From Conus ventricosus (lineage: Eukaryota; Mollusca; Gastropoda; Neogastropoda; Conidae), in contig CM031600.1 of NCBI GenBank assembly GCA_018398815.1, positions 47,786,792-47,850,791 of the forward strand: a stretch of 64,000 bases of DNA. Direction: 5' to 3'. Numbering within the stretch: the first letter of the stretch is position 1; each line of letters begins with the position of its first letter. The position numbers were made by a program, and so were the translations under genes. The notes under the pieces were generated by a model. It was not told where the DNA came from. It did no database searches and was given only the letters and a program-made list of their open reading frames with translations. Below, piece after piece: positions 11,690 through 23,118 of the stretch.

Positions 11690-12130
11690 AGACTACATCG
11701 CAAAAGTGTGGTTCAGTCATCCGATGCGTTTTATCAGAACCAGTTAAACTTGCTGTGTTTTGTGCATCAACTGGGTGTGGAGTGTCGTATGCTGATCACT
11801 TAAATCATCCCGATCCTTGGTGAGGTCAGTGTATAGATTTCATTTCTATTACACCTTCAGACGTATTTTGACTGAACTGCAAGCGCCATTACCGAATGAC
11901 AAACCGTTTAATCCATTCAGCAACAGAATAGACATGAAGGCTTTTGAAAGAATCTGTAACGAATTCAATATTAACATCAAGACAGACTTTAGACAAAAGT
12001 TGGATCTTAATCATGGCTTAGGCACCCCATATTATTGGGGCGCGCACAGAAAGTATAACTATGACTGGATCCTCCTTACACATCTTTCTCTTCAGGCACA
12101 GGCGTTCACCTAGGGTCCATAGAGCAAGAG
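11690..12130 (+). pseudogene. Partial copy of the 387-aa conserved Polinton-like protein
   Basis: Plus-strand fragments resemble the middle of the protein at 21955-23118. TGCGVSYADHLNHPD lies in a shifted frame near 11770-11815. Then comes an open run at 11817-12113 with FRRILTELQAPLPND, FERICNEFNIN and TDFRQKLDLNHGLGTPYYWG. The copy lies head to head with the penton-like remnant at 11560, the same divergent arrangement as 23118/23152. It is frameshifted at both ends and stops before the assembly gap. Confidence 0.75.
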
Positions 12131-12192
12131 CATAAAAACAGCATGGACAACATTTATCTTAACCTTCTAAGGCCTAATAAAAAAAACCCCCG

Positions 12193-12292
12193 NNNNNNNN
12201 NNNNNNNNNNNNNNNNNNNNNNNNNNNNNNNNNNNNNNNNNNNNNNNNNNNNNNNNNNNNNNNNNNNNNNNNNNNNNNNNNNNNNNNNNNNN
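12193..12292. other. Assembly gap of 100 N
   Basis: Exactly 100 N between contigs, so the true distance and even the adjacency are unknown. Polinton-like material lies on both sides. Confidence 1.
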
Positions 12293-12437
12293 TCCGGTCT
12301 CAATTTCTGTCGTTGAATTTTAAAATCCTAAACTTCCTGGCATCCTATAGATCAAATCATTTGTGTCTCCTAGGTCTTTTAGCTCTACTGCGCATTTAGA
12401 GCTAGCTCCGCTTTTGGTTCTGGCCCCCGAGACATTC
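12293..12437 (-). pseudogene. 5' fragment of a second MSRGPE-type gene
   Basis: The minus strand from 12437 reads MSRGPEPKAELALNA and then stops, with later patches resembling ELKDLGDTND in other frames. It parallels the start at 10792. The rest is lost in the assembly gap. It lies just 3' of the second ATPase copy, so the gene order differs from contig 1. Confidence 0.55.
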
Positions 12438-12477
12438 TTTTTATAATAAAAAAATTATAATAAACAAATTGTATAGG

Positions 12478-13104
12478 CAATCATAATAAACAATCTACAA
12501 TAAACAAACGTATGAACTGGGGGTCAGTCCGTAAGCATAGCTTAGCGTGCTTAGATGTTTCTAACTGCTTTTTTATTTTTTTTAGCTCATCTTTGTCCCT
12601 TATTATATAATTTTCACTTAAACATTCTTCAAAACTATCTTTGTCCTTAGTGTAAAATAATACAACGATTTTAACTGCGATCGAAAGTCTTTTAAGACAG
12701 CATTGTATTTTTGAGTTAAGACCCACACAGAAACTAAGGCATGGCGGCCACTAAAGGCTAGCTTTGACAAGCTTTTCTTTTTTTTAACAATGTCTCGTTC
12801 AGCGAACAGTCAATCATAATAAACAGCGTTTCAGTTCCCTCAAATAGTCTATAGTAATGTTCTAAACAGTCGCTCAGTTTGTCGCTAGGATCAACTAGAA
12901 ATATATTCTCGTCTGTCCAAATAAACTTCCTTTCTTTGTAAGACTTGTTGTGCTTAATGGTTGTGCAGAATATAACAATGTGCTCGTAATGAAACCTGTA
13001 TATTGTTTGTAACAAATCAAGTACGAAGACAGTTTTCCGCACCCAGTAATCCCGCAGATAAGAGAACAGTGCGGATCTTTTGGTAGAAACTTCAAGCTAT
13101 CCAT
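12478..13104 (-). pseudogene. Polinton-type packaging ATPase, copy 2, frameshifted
   Basis: ATG at 13104 begins MDSLKFLPKDPHCSLICG followed by the Walker A ITGCGK (13056-13031). After a frameshift the run FVLDLLQTIYRFHYEHIVIF, FIWTDENIFLVDP and SDCLEHYYRLFEGTETLFIM follows, ending in the Walker B region with one acidic residue visibly altered (IMIDCS). A last frame holds KDKDSFEECLSENYIIRDKD and ends at 12481. The packaging-ATPase role is inferred from these motifs. At least two frameshifts separate the parts, and the region around the sensor motif is missing. Confidence 0.75.
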
Positions 13105-14450
13105 CTGTTTTTATTAGAATATTTCTTCTGCATTTTAAAGGTCTTATCTTTTAGCCTGTTTTCTTCAATGTTTAACTGAGCATCACAAACATAAAAACAT
13201 GCATTTGTATTGGGCCGTCTCCGTCTGCTTTCTTGCGAATATTTTTTTGTATACCATCTTGTCCTATCCTTTCTCCACTTCCAAACAATCTGTTGTCAAA
13301 TGTGGATCTAAAATCTAACCACAGCCCATATTTACTTATTAAGTAGTCTTCAAGTCTTACATCATAAAGGCGAAGTTTTTTTCATACGAGATCAACTGCA
13401 GTGATCCCTTTCGCCTACCTCCAGCGAAAAAACTTCTTATTCATCAAAGTGGTTGGTGAGGTAAAAGTTCCGCGCCCTACGCAATACAACTGTATCAGAC
13501 CTGCCATTATTACACTGTCAACCATCTCAATTTTTGGATGATAATACGCTTATGATCTCTTTCTGGAAAAGGAGTTGTTTCCGTCATGTAATCATGTAAC
13601 CAAAATTCCTTTTAAAGACTTTCAGAGCCTGATTTAGATGTATGTTCCAAAGAGTGTCTCGCTTGTTTTTATGTGTCTGTAATGGAGTGTATAACGTTTT
13701 CATAATAAATACCATTTTACTTTTTTACTGGGTTAAGATTGTTCTTGCCAGTACCGGGGTTAGTAACAACATCAAACTCAAGAGAATTGTCACTATAACG
13801 CGTATTGTTAGCTAAAGGGTCTTTCAGACAGAACAATCAGAATCGCTGGATTAATGTCTGTCCATATGTAAAGTTTTTCTTTTAGTGCGCCTGGGTAATT
13901 TGGCATATGCGTATTTAACAGCTTCAATATCTAGAGGGATGCAGAATCTCGTTGGCCAACTGCTTCTGCTACTGCCTCATCTTTAACATCATTCTTGCAG
14001 CCTCCGCCTTTAAGCGGTGCTTGAGGCCGTTTGGGCTTTTGTATTCCTGATAAAACTTTATATTTTATTTCTTTTTTAGGCAGCCATAGATCAGATAGTG
14101 GTCGGTATATAAATATCTGCCCTCTCTTAGTACAAAGTCTTCATTACCCTCCAGTTTTATTTATATGTGTTTAACAATGCCCTGCCCAAATTAGCAACAA
14201 CAGTAGCATTAGGATATGCCGATGTATTATCTATTTTGAAATGTATTAGTTAGCGGTGCCTGGCTTTAACATCATCAGCGCAAGATCGGGGAACCTCATG
14301 ACTGTTTAAATACTTGGTCCAGGCTGAATGTTGATGGAGTTATTAACACTAACTTTCAGTCGCCTTATACCTTTTACCCGTGGGTTCCTTCTCTTTTCTG
14401 TAGGATCGAGGTCGCAACCGTATTAGTTCATTTTTTATAAAAAACAAAAA
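13105..14450 (-). pseudogene. Degenerate Polinton-like late gene(s), possible major capsid protein
   Basis: No long ORF survives. On the minus strand, patches SINIQPGP (about 14335), VVANLGRALLNTY (about 14200), EDFVLREGRYLYTDHYLIYG (about 14140-14080) and KYAYAKLPRRTKRKTLHMD (about 13920-13860) suggest one large decayed protein. A second cluster, EDYLISKYGLWLDFRSTFDN near 13350, suggests another. Position upstream of the packaging ATPase on the same strand fits a major capsid gene, but this is inference from context and weak motif resemblance. Confidence 0.4.
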
Positions 14451-14470
14451 AGAATATTAAATAAAAAAAT

Positions 14471-15411
14471 ATGGATGATGATTTTGACGCGTTTGATCCT
14501 ATGGAAGAAGAAGATGAAGATGAAACTAGGGCCCTTCTTTTGGCAAGAAGAAATTGTACGGAGCAGCAGCAGGCCAAGGATAGGTAAAGCCATATGATTG
14601 CTAGATAGGAATTGAACATTATATAGCCATATGAGGGCGGAGTGGGAGAGAACAGCCAGTGCACTTGGGTTTCTGATTTTTCTAAAAGATATTAAAATAT
14701 AATTATTTGTATGTAGATCCAGTAAAGGAAAGAGTGTTACGGCTTACTGCAAAGCCAGACCCAAACCCTGTTTTTAAGCACGGCCACAATTTTAGTGATC
14801 TCCCTGTTGTTGACCGAAGGCAATTAAACTTTATGGACGATTTTAAGATCTGAAGCTGTTAGGTCTTTTACAGAACTTGGGCCAACCAAGATGTTGCTTC
14901 ACCAATCTAAAATTACAAAAACTTACCTCTTCAAGAGTTAAATCGTAACAGCAGATGAACTAATAGCAGAAATTGAGTCGTGTTTTAATGAGGAGACGCA
15001 GTTAAAAACAATTGATGATTCACCATTGCCTTATGCGTGTAATGCTGGGGCTTAATGCGCTCTGCGAACAATAAGGCGTGAACTAACAAAAAACAATTTA
15101 GCAAAACTTGGTGAGCGGGATAGAGTGATAGAAAGAAGAAAAAATAAACTCGCTGTTGCAGGACGATAACAATTTAGGGCGAGAGAAAAGGATAAAGTAC
15201 AGCAGGAAAATACAGGTTTTAATGATTGAAAGGCGCGGGACAGGTTAGAGTGCTGTCTACTAACAGAGCGCAGCTAGCATCACAAACAAGCAGAATAAGT
15301 GAACTTAAACAGTATTCTTTTTGAAATCACTTACGCTAGCTGAAAGAATAAGGAATCTGTTCAGGGTACAGCGGGAATACAATTGTTAGTATTTTTACAG
15401 CTGTTGGGTTT
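14471..15411 (+). pseudogene. 5' part of a charged coiled-coil/membrane protein gene, split by a LINE
   Basis: ATG 14471 follows an AT-rich leader and opens an acidic stretch, MDDDFDAFDPMEEEDEDE. After frameshifts, charged helical patches follow: PVFKHGHNFSDLPVVDRRQ (about 14775-14825) and RRELTKNNLAKLGERDRVIE (about 15070-15130). A hydrophobic stretch TIVSIFTAVGFAIL abuts the LINE insertion at 15412. The 3' part resumes after the LINE at 21607. Function unknown. Coiled-coil N-terminus plus hydrophobic C-terminus suggests a virion or membrane-associated protein of the Polinton-like element. Confidence 0.6.
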
Positions 15412-16586
15412 GCTATCCTCTACCCCTCCCCCTACTTTTTTCGGGGGTTGCGGACCGTGTCGTGGTCGGAGAGAGTTTGCGTGGGTCCAGTGACTCCCTT
15501 AGGCTTTGCTGGCGGGGCGGCATCCTTACTTGGAGCCTAGGCTGTTTGTTTTCCCCCACATGCTTCTTAGGCCCCTGATGAGGTGAGATTGCTGTTTGGC
15601 CTATGCGTATAGTGGTAAGGAGTTGATGCCCTGGTAGGGCTTCCCATGTCAGATAGGCTATGGGTGAGGATCCTGCCGACTAAAGTAGGACCCGCCTTTT
15701 CCTTTTCTTGTTTTCTGCCTCCCTTATTTGGGCCTTTTCTTCTTCGGTCCCCTTCTTGTCTTTCTTTTCCACACTCCTTTTCTCTTCCTGTGGTTCCTTA
15801 AGATCCGGCCGCGTTTGCCCGTGCGGTTGCGTCCTGTGTCGGAGGGGATGAGATACTGGTGATTGAGAGGGGCCAGCACTCTCAACTCATCACTTTGGCG
15901 CGGACCTCTCCTAGACAGGGAGATATCAACTTTCGGCCCGGGATGTTCTATTCGGCTCCCCTTCTTGGGTTGGGGGTCAAGTCGGGCAGTTCCCCAGCTG
16001 GCAAGTAACCCTGCAGTGCTCAGCTCTCTGTTCACCGGGAGTTGAGATGATAAGTGGGGGATAGGGTTTGGTTTGCTTCTGCTGGTCGTTTGTCCTCTCC
16101 TGAAGCCTGGACTGGGAGGGTCAAGACATTGGTTTCTTGTCCCTGGCCTCCTAGTTGGACTCCAATGGTGGCGTGGGTAATTGGAGGGATGAAATATACT
16201 AAAATCACCTTATGGCTTTTTCAAAACACTTCCCCCCAAAAAAAGAGGACTGGCGCATCCCCTATTTCAGGGGATCTTCGATTCTGACAGCGATTCGGAT
16301 ATGGAGATAGACTGAAAGTCAGGTTTCTGGGCTTCTGGGCTCTTACTGGAAGGACGCGAGCAAGAAAGAACCCCTTTCTGCTTTGAGCCCATTTGCTATC
16401 CAAAAGGGCTTTCAAGGTATAGCAGCGTGACCCTCGGTCCATCAAGAGGTTGAGGAATGTTCATTTCTTATTCAATGCAAAGTCACACAAACAATCTGAA
16501 ACAGCTGCTGAATGCATCCTAAACTAGTGGACAGGGGAGACTCAGGGTAACTCCCCACAATCCAGTTCCCCAATTCATCTAAAGGC

Positions 16587-17015
16587 GTGATCGCTGCCGG
16601 GGGATTTATCCAGGTGTCTCAGAGGCAGAAATCAAAACGGAGCTGCATCCCAGGGTGTGACGGAGGTGCGCAGGGGACTGTCAAGAAGGGTGCCAGAAAG
16701 AGTTGCGCCACCCACACCTCTTTTGTATTCTGCAACCCTGTGCTGCCTCGGTCATCAATGTCGGCTACCTGGATTGCCGGGCTTCAGTATGTAAGTTCCG
16801 TTCCCCCGTTGAGGTGCTCCGAATGCCAGATAGTTTGGCCATATCAGAGTCCGTTGGTGCTGGGCAGGAGGTGTGTGGTATTTCTGCACAGGCAAACCAT
16901 GAAGGGGCCGTGTAAAGATTCGGCACATTGTGCAAACTGCACGGTGGCGGACCATCCCTCCTCTTCACGGAATTGTCCTATGTGGATTCAGAATCTGCAA
17001 AACAAAAAGGGTTAA
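16587..17015 (+). pseudogene. LINE ORF1 (gag-like) with zinc knuckles, broken
   Basis: Nucleic-acid-binding ORF1 of the LINE at 15424-21595. LRCSECQ at about residue 75 and the final knuckle GPCKDSAHCANCTVADHPSS (about residues 107-126) followed by RNCPMW are typical CCHC signatures of I/Jockey gag proteins. The ORF is only the C-terminal portion; the N-terminal part upstream is out of frame. Confidence 0.7.
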
Positions 17016-17574
17016 GACAGAAAAGAAGAGATCTCCTTTTTTGAGCCCGAAAGCAGGTTGTGGGGCAGTCAGTCGCCAGACAGCTTCTTGCGTATGCTTC
17101 GGCCGTATAAAGAAAGTTCCAACGGTTCCAACTCGGGTCTGTCTTGCGTCAGCCTGACTTACTTTTCGTTTTTTCGGGAGACATTGCAAGGAAAAACTTG
17201 GTCAGCTCTCACGGTGGATGCAGGTCCACCTCTCAACCAAAGTGAGTGCCCTAGGTGGAGACCAAAAAATCCGCCACCCCTCAGACTGCTCAGCAGTCTT
17301 CAACATCTGCTGCTGGGCAGATTAAAAACCGCACCCGATCGAACTCCTCTGTCCAGTGACCGTGCGGGCAAGGGCAGTACAAAACCCGTGTGGAGATGGG
17401 GGAGTATAAGGAAGAACCTCCACGTCTCCCAAACCAACCTTACTTCACCTGTTGGCAGGTATGCAGCAGCGGTATGCAGATAGTCCAGTGAAATTAAGCA
17501 ACAAATTTACAGCTTTAGCAGCAGATGTTGAGAGGGGAGATGACCTGGATCTCTCTCCTTTTCGCCCTCTGCAC

Positions 17575-18400
17575 CATGGATAATACAATATTCCTTTGGA
17601 ATATCCGTGGTTAAATTCCCAACTTCGAGGAGCTGCAGCTTCTGTGTCAATCTATTGAAACCTTATGTCGTGGTTTCTTCAAGAAACCCAAATTCAAAGC
17701 AAAGATAGACCTTTACTCTTTCTGGCTTTAATATTCTTTCAAAACCTGCACAACCATCCACGGTTGGGACTGTCGGGCGGTGTTGCCCTTTCTCCTTCAC
17801 AAAACTTTGTTGTTAGTCCGTCGCTCTGTCTACCGCACTTCGGCTGTAGCTGCGAGAGCTCTCTCCTCCACATAGTCTGTAAACATCTGTTCTCTTTATA
17901 GTACCTCCATCTGGTACCCGGTTTGTCGTCAGGAACTTGGTCAGCCCGTTTAGGGGAACTTCCCGACCTTTTTTGCTGTGGGTGACTTTATCTGGTCACA
18001 ACCCTCTTTGGGGTGGGTAAGTTGCCGTATAGTCCACAGAGGTCTGCTATTTGGGAATGTCCTTTCTGACTTGGATTTGTGGTTGTCTGAATGACGGCAT
18101 CCTGCAACTTACCTCCATTATTCCACAGGTTCACTGTGTGTTTAGATTTGTCGGTTTGTGACCCCCTCGCTGGTCCTGGACTATGGATTGGTACTTCTGT
18201 CCATGTCGATCTGCGCGGAAGTGACCATTTCCCTGTCCTTCTACAAACCTGTATAACTGATTCAGGTCTCTGTCTCTCTGCATTTAAATTATTAGAATGC
18301 AAACGGGGATCTATTTGCAGCCACCTGTTTTATGGAGTTCCAGGACCACTGATTTTTTCAGAGTCCTACCCACTGAATTCACTGGACTAACACTATGATT
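17575..18400 (+). pseudogene. LINE endonuclease domain, degenerate
   Basis: MDNTIFLWNIRG near 17577 is the expected start of the endonuclease domain (LxWNxRG). FFKKPKFKAKIDLYSF-type sequence follows in a shifted frame, and GSDHFPVLL near 18210 matches the SDHxPV catalytic motif. Stops occur between patches. Confidence 0.6.
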
Positions 18401-18699
18401 AAATGTGCTTAGGCCTGTATTCCATTGTCTTCCGATAAACTTCAAATGCCAAAAAACACCTGGTTTCGATTCAGAAATGCCAACAAATTTCCTATGTTAG
18501 AAAAACGGGCTCAGCGTAGTATACCAACGCCTTCGGGGTCCCAACGCTCGTAGCCCATCAGAAACTCGTTGCTAAATCAAGAACACTTTTTAAAAAATCA
18601 GTAAACATCGGTCCTGGAAGAAGCTTCTGCTCCAGCTGACATCAAAAACTTCAAGAAACAAAGTGTTGGAACATCATTCAAGTAAATCAAGGGAAGAAA

Positions 18700-20610
18700 A
18701 GAACACCATGACCTCTGTGGAACCTCTCAAGTTTTCGGATTATTCTTTAATAAAGGAGAAGAAAGCAGTTGCTATATATGCTTGCTTCAAAACCATTGTC
18801 AAAAGAATTCCTCCTCTTCTAATAAATCAGACACGTGTGTTCAAAAACAAAGGCCCTAAAAGAAAAATCGCCCTGCAAATTTTCATCCGACAAACATGGG
18901 AAGACTACAATCTTCTTTAACGTTAAACTGGCTGAAATCTGCTTGCTCTCTTGCAGCGGATTCACTCTCCAGGTCTAGATGAAATCCTTATCAAAATGTT
19001 GAAACATCTTCCGAAGAATGTCTGAACTTTCTTGATACAAGTATATAAACATGTGTGGATCTACAGGTCTTCTTTCCACCATCTTGGCGGAAAGCCCTCA
19101 TTATTCCAGTTCCCAAACCGGAATAGATCTTTCTAATCCATCCAATACTACCGTCCATATGCTTTTGACCAGCTGTGTTTGCTAAATTGATGGAAAAAAA
19201 AATGGTCAAGCTAGCTCATGTGGACAACTTGATACCGATGGCCTTTTTAGCGACAAGAACTGTGTGGTTTCCGCAAACATGGACTACCGTTGACCATTTT
19301 GATTGTTCTTGGAATCTGCACTGCGGAACTCTTTTTGAACTGGACAGCATGCAGTGCAAATTTTTCTTCGACTGAGAGTAGGCACTCTACGATAAACCTG
19401 GATGTCGGGGATACTTCATGATTCTCTACGATCAGGGTTTTCGAGGTCATCTTCCGCTTTTTATTCAAAAATTTTTTGGCAGAACGACAGTTTCAGGTCC
19501 GGGTTGGCACACTCCTCTCTGATGTACGCGAGCAGCGTGTTGGAGTGGCGTTCACAGGGGAGCATACTGTCTCCTGCCCTCTTTTGTATTAAAAATCAAC
19601 AACATTGTTCAGTAGTTCTAGCAGGGTTTCAGATTGCTCATTGTTTGTGGTTGTGATTTTGCTGTCGACGCATTGGAGCCGGTACCCGAGTGTTTCCCAG
19701 CGCAGGCCTCCTGGCTTTTGCGTAGATAAAATCCATCAGATGGGCGGATGCATGAAAATGGTTTCACCTTTTCTCCAACAAAGACGCAGTGTATTCACTC
19801 CTTAATTTCCGTCAGTTTTTTCCAGATCCTGAAATTCAAGTTGGGATAATTTTACATTCAAGCTGTTAAAGAGGCCACATTTCTGGGAGTTATTTTGAAC
19901 CTGAAACTTAACTTTCTCAGGCATTTTTTAAAAACTCAAAACTGCTTGCCAGATAGCACTGTATATTCTGCGGGTCGTTCGCGCACACCGACTCGGGGCG
20001 ATGATAAGAAAAAACTTTGTTCTCCTCTACAGAGCCTGGTCGTTCAAATACTGGACTACGGTTGTGCGGTCTTACGGCATCAGCATGGCTCATCTTACCT
20101 CAAAACTCTTGGACCCTATCCACCTTCAAGGGCTTCGGTCTTGTCTTGGAGCGTTCCGCACCACCCCTGTGTAGAGCTGTACGCAGAGTCGCGGGCGAAC
20201 CTTCATTGTCCATAACCGCAGGCTGAAATTGTCTTTAAATTATTATATCGACTGTTCTCAGAACCGCCGAAATCCTGCCCTTATGACTGTGTCTTGGACC
20301 CTCCCTGTTCCCAAATAAAATGGTTTAAATGTTTGAAAAACAACCCTAATTGTTATTTCGCGTTTGGTCTTCGGTATGCTAGCCTCACGTGTCGGAATGC
20401 AGGTCATAAACCATGGGATTTGTTTTCCGATTTTTCCATGTTTCCGGTTCAACCTCGTGGACCTTTTTTCACACCAGAGATTCCGTTCGATCTTGCAGCT
20501 TTTTGCAAAGAGTCTACCTGCTCTCTGGCGCGTACAGGCATTGTATGGTGACCTCTGTTCGTAATTCCCCATCCTATCAAATAAGTTTTCACGCGGTTCC
20601 AAGTCCTGAG
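18700..20610 (+). pseudogene. LINE reverse transcriptase domain, degenerate
   Basis: Patches in order: FNVKLAEICLLSCSGFTLQ-like text near 18920, FPPSWRKALIIPVPKP-like sequence spread over frames near 19080-19120, FAKLMEKKMV (19175) and SQGSILSPALFCIK (19550-19590) as the GxPQGS motif. The FxDD position near 19640 reads LFVVV or CDF depending on frame, so the catalytic aspartates are not intact. The domain is non-functional as assembled. Confidence 0.6.
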
Positions 20611-20714
20611 GTTGGAGTGCGCCTGGGCAGCCTACCTGCCCTGGCTCCTTCTCAGATACTGTTGCACATATCCATTCCGAGCTTACTGTCTTTTCTGCTG
20701 AAACTTACTGCTCT

Positions 20715-21340
20715 TTGGTACTGGCTTTGAAGATAAATCTCACATTTCTTCAAAGAGGGACTTTCTGGTTCTGCTCGGATTCGCTGTCAGCTTTGGAAGC
20801 ACCATTGCTGGCCGCACAACTTCCGCATCAGAACTTTTGCATTTTCTTTGAACTTTTTAGCCAGTTGAAAGCGGCCGGTTACTACATTACTTTGCCTTGG
20901 GTCATGGTCTTGTTGGATGGCGGGAACGAAATGGTTGATCGTTTAGCCAAGAACGCCACAAGAGAGAAACTGTCCAACATTTATATCCCCTGTTCAGATG
21001 TGAAACCCAAAATTAACGATTATGTGAGAGACCCCTGGCAGGAGGATTGGAACACACAGACGAGTAACAAACTCTTTCAGATCCGTCCAAACCTTAAGGA
21101 CTTCCTCCCATCCACGTCGGGAGGTCGTAAAGAGGAAACGGTTCTGTGCCAGCTGCACACGGCCATTCGTATTTTACCCATGCTTACCTTTTAAAGAGTG
21201 AAGAAGCTCCGTGGTGCATTCCATGTCATGCGCCACTCACCATGAAACATGTTCTTTTAGAGTGTTGGGACTTGCACGATGTGAGACACAAACATTTTAC
21301 AGCGGAGTCCATGAAGATCTGTTCAGGATGTCCCGCCTGA
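20715..21340 (+). pseudogene. LINE RNase H domain and C-terminal zinc-binding tail
   Basis: The open run 20715-21194 contains the RNase H signature CSDSLSALEAPLL and then DGGNEMVDRLAKNATRE, equivalent to GNExAD. A shifted frame (21146-21340) adds CIPCHAPLTMKHVLLEC, the CxxC...HxxxxC motif that follows RNase H in I-group LINEs. The frame change near 21170 separates them. Confidence 0.75.
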
Positions 21341-21468
21341 TGTGATCCTTGAGTTTTTGAGAGAGATTAACATTTTTCATCTGATTTAAGATTTTACGGA
21401 AGAAAGATTTTTAACAGAGTTTCTGGTGCGTTTGTAGACGATGTCATTTAATGAGATGTATGAAAGTG

Positions 21469-21500
<32 letters not shown>

Positions 21501-21606
21501 GACTGGTGAGTTGATTTTAACGTGGTGACAGCCCTGATATGGCCCTTTGCGGTCGGCTGGGCTATAAGCAACATTATCTTATCTTATCTTATCTTGCTAT
21601 CTCTAC

Positions 21607-21868
21607 ACTCGTTTATGCTTTAACTGGCAGCGCACCAACAGGGCCAGTAACGCCTCCAACGCCTCAGCCTGGTAAAAGTTGGATTAGAAAACAATTACAT
21701 CATCTAGCAAACTTATTAAAGAAGTTAGCTGCCAAAGCGCTTGATGCTCTGCCTGGAATAATTGGCAGTGTTGTTAGTTGGGTTTTGTCTACTATAGGTA
21801 AGGTGGCTGGTTATATGGCTGACCATCTGTGGACGTTAGGAGTGTTAGCTGCTGGATTAAATTTTTAG
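21607..21868 (+). pseudogene. 3' part of the LINE-interrupted membrane protein gene
   Basis: The stretch beginning STLVYALTGSAP is proline/glycine-rich, then amphipathic (KSWIRKQLHHLANLLKKLAA), then ALPGIIGSVVSWVLSTIG and a final hydrophobic segment, ending at 21868. It continues the hydrophobic segment that ends at 15411 once the LINE and one target-site copy are disregarded. Small membrane proteins of this make-up recur in Polinton-like elements as I recall them; function unknown. It converges on the 387-aa gene, with 86 bp between them. Confidence 0.7.
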
Positions 21869-21954
21869 TGAAATAAAGTACAGCTAATCCAGTAAAAGTT
21901 AAAAACACAACAAGGGCTGTCTTTTCGCTAGTATGACTGTCAGTGCGAGGTACA

Positions 21955-23118
21955 TTAACAGGTGGAGTGCTTTCTGAGCTGCTTTCTGGCTGTGGGGCGC
22001 TTATAACTGGTGGCGGATCGCTTTCTGGGGTGTTTTATAACTGGGTCGCTTTCTTCAGGGCTAGGTACTTTCTTTAAAATGGATGGAGCGGGCCTTGTGT
22101 TTAACCATTTATTGTGCCCTAAGTCTTGGTCGTCTCCAGCTATGAGGATTTCATTGTTATAATTCTGTATCATGCCAATCTGTAGTCTAAGGTCAGAGGG
22201 TAGCATGTATAATCCATGGCCTACAACAAAGTCAACCTTTGACCTAGCATGTGCAAGAACGTCTTGATACCTTTGTATGCTGGCAGGTAAATCAACAGCA
22301 GAGTTAATAGCATCTTCTAAATTAACTAGAAATTGTTTTCTGGCATCAAAGCCTGTAGATTGATCAGATATGCTAGACTTGGTCTGTGCTTGCGCTCCTA
22401 ATAGACACCAAACGTATGTCCTTATGGAGTCATTAAGTCTTTGCACTCCTGCCATTGTTATGCCTTTACTTTCATCTAAGATAAATGTTGTCCAAGCATT
22501 AGGGTGTTTTTGTTCTATGGATCCCAATCGAACTTGTGCGTTTGATTGGAAGGAGGTGTGGCCAGGCCAGTAGTCATAATTATATTCTCTACGTTCGCCC
22601 CACAAATACAATGTGCCTAACCCATGATTGAGGTCTAACTTTTGTCTAAAATCAGTTAAAGGATTAATGTTAAATTCGTTGCAAATTCTTTCATATGCAT
22701 TATTGTCCATTGGGCTGTTAAATGGATAAAACGCGTTGTCGTTAGGGAGGGGCACTTGTAGTTCAGTTAGTATTCGCCTGTACTGGTAATAAACATGAAA
22801 GTTATATACTGACCTTACTAAAAGATTAGGATGGTTTAAATGGTCTGCATATGAAACACCGCAGCCAGTAGTTGCGCAGTAAATGACAAAATTTAACTGA
22901 TTCTGGAAAAAAGCCATAGGGTGGGATGACCATGCTGATGGCACTCTGTCACTCTTTATTGGCGGATTTAAATATTTAGTTAGTGGGTTTACAAGTCTAA
23001 ATTGGAAGCCGTATGATCCATCTACTGCAATGGTTAGTAAACTGAAGTCCAAAGATTTGGGGTTATAAAACGCTCCTACATTGTAAGCAGCATTTTCATC
23101 ATATTTAAATGCTCCCAT
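21955..23118 (-). CDS. Conserved 387-aa protein of the Polinton-like element, intact
   Basis: This is the longest intact non-retroelement ORF in the window. Beginning MGAFKYDENAAYNVGAFYNP, it contains CATTGCGVSYADHL (about residues 80-93), RRILTELQVPLPND, YERICNEFNIN, DFRQKLDLNHGLG, then a helical section (SSISDQSTGFDARKQFLVNL) and a basic, proline-rich C-terminus (KHPRKRSATSYKRP). No signal peptide or membrane span. A decayed homologue lies at 11690-12130 beside another penton-like copy, so the pair travels together. The start is fixed by the 33-bp divergent intergenic region shared with the penton-like gene. Function unknown; a virion structural role is inferred from context only. Confidence 0.75.
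   Translation of the reverse strand: MGAFKYDENAAYNVGAFYNPKSLDFSLLTIAVDGSYGFQFRLVNPLTKYLNPPIKSDRVPSAWSSHPMAFFQNQLNFVIYCATTGCGVSYADHLNHPNLLVRSVYNFHVYYQYRRILTELQVPLPNDNAFYPFNSPMDNNAYERICNEFNINPLTDFRQKLDLNHGLGTLYLWGERREYNYDYWPGHTSFQSNAQVRLGSIEQKHPNAWTTFILDESKGITMAGVQRLNDSIRTYVWCLLGAQAQTKSSISDQSTGFDARKQFLVNLEDAINSAVDLPASIQRYQDVLAHARSKVDFVVGHGLYMLPSDLRLQIGMIQNYNNEILIAGDDQDLGHNKWLNTRPAPSILKKVPSPEESDPVIKHPRKRSATSYKRPTARKQLRKHSTC

Larger units (their letters stand above)
15424..21595 (+). mobile_element. Near full-length LINE (gag, endonuclease, RT, RNase H), heavily frameshifted
   Basis: A 6.2-kb non-LTR element is flanked by GCTATCCTCTAC (15412-15423) and GCTATCTCTAC (21596-21606), a target-site duplication with one indel. 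It runs from a 5' leader (15424-16580) through gag-like zinc knuckles, endonuclease, RT, RNase H and a CCHC-type tail to a 3' UTR. That UTR carries a poly-T run (21470-21498) and ends in tandem ATCTT units. Gag plus RNase H plus a short-repeat tail suggests the I/Jockey group. It landed inside the Polinton-like membrane-protein gene. Two tiny 3'-tail insertions at 8734 and 28109 belong to the same family. Confidence 0.9.

Noticed and set aside
15724..16445. ORFs in the LINE 5' leader (15724-16445)
   Set aside because: Overlapping short ORFs on both strands without domain signatures. The region precedes gag and is best taken as untranslated leader or decayed ORF1 N-terminus.
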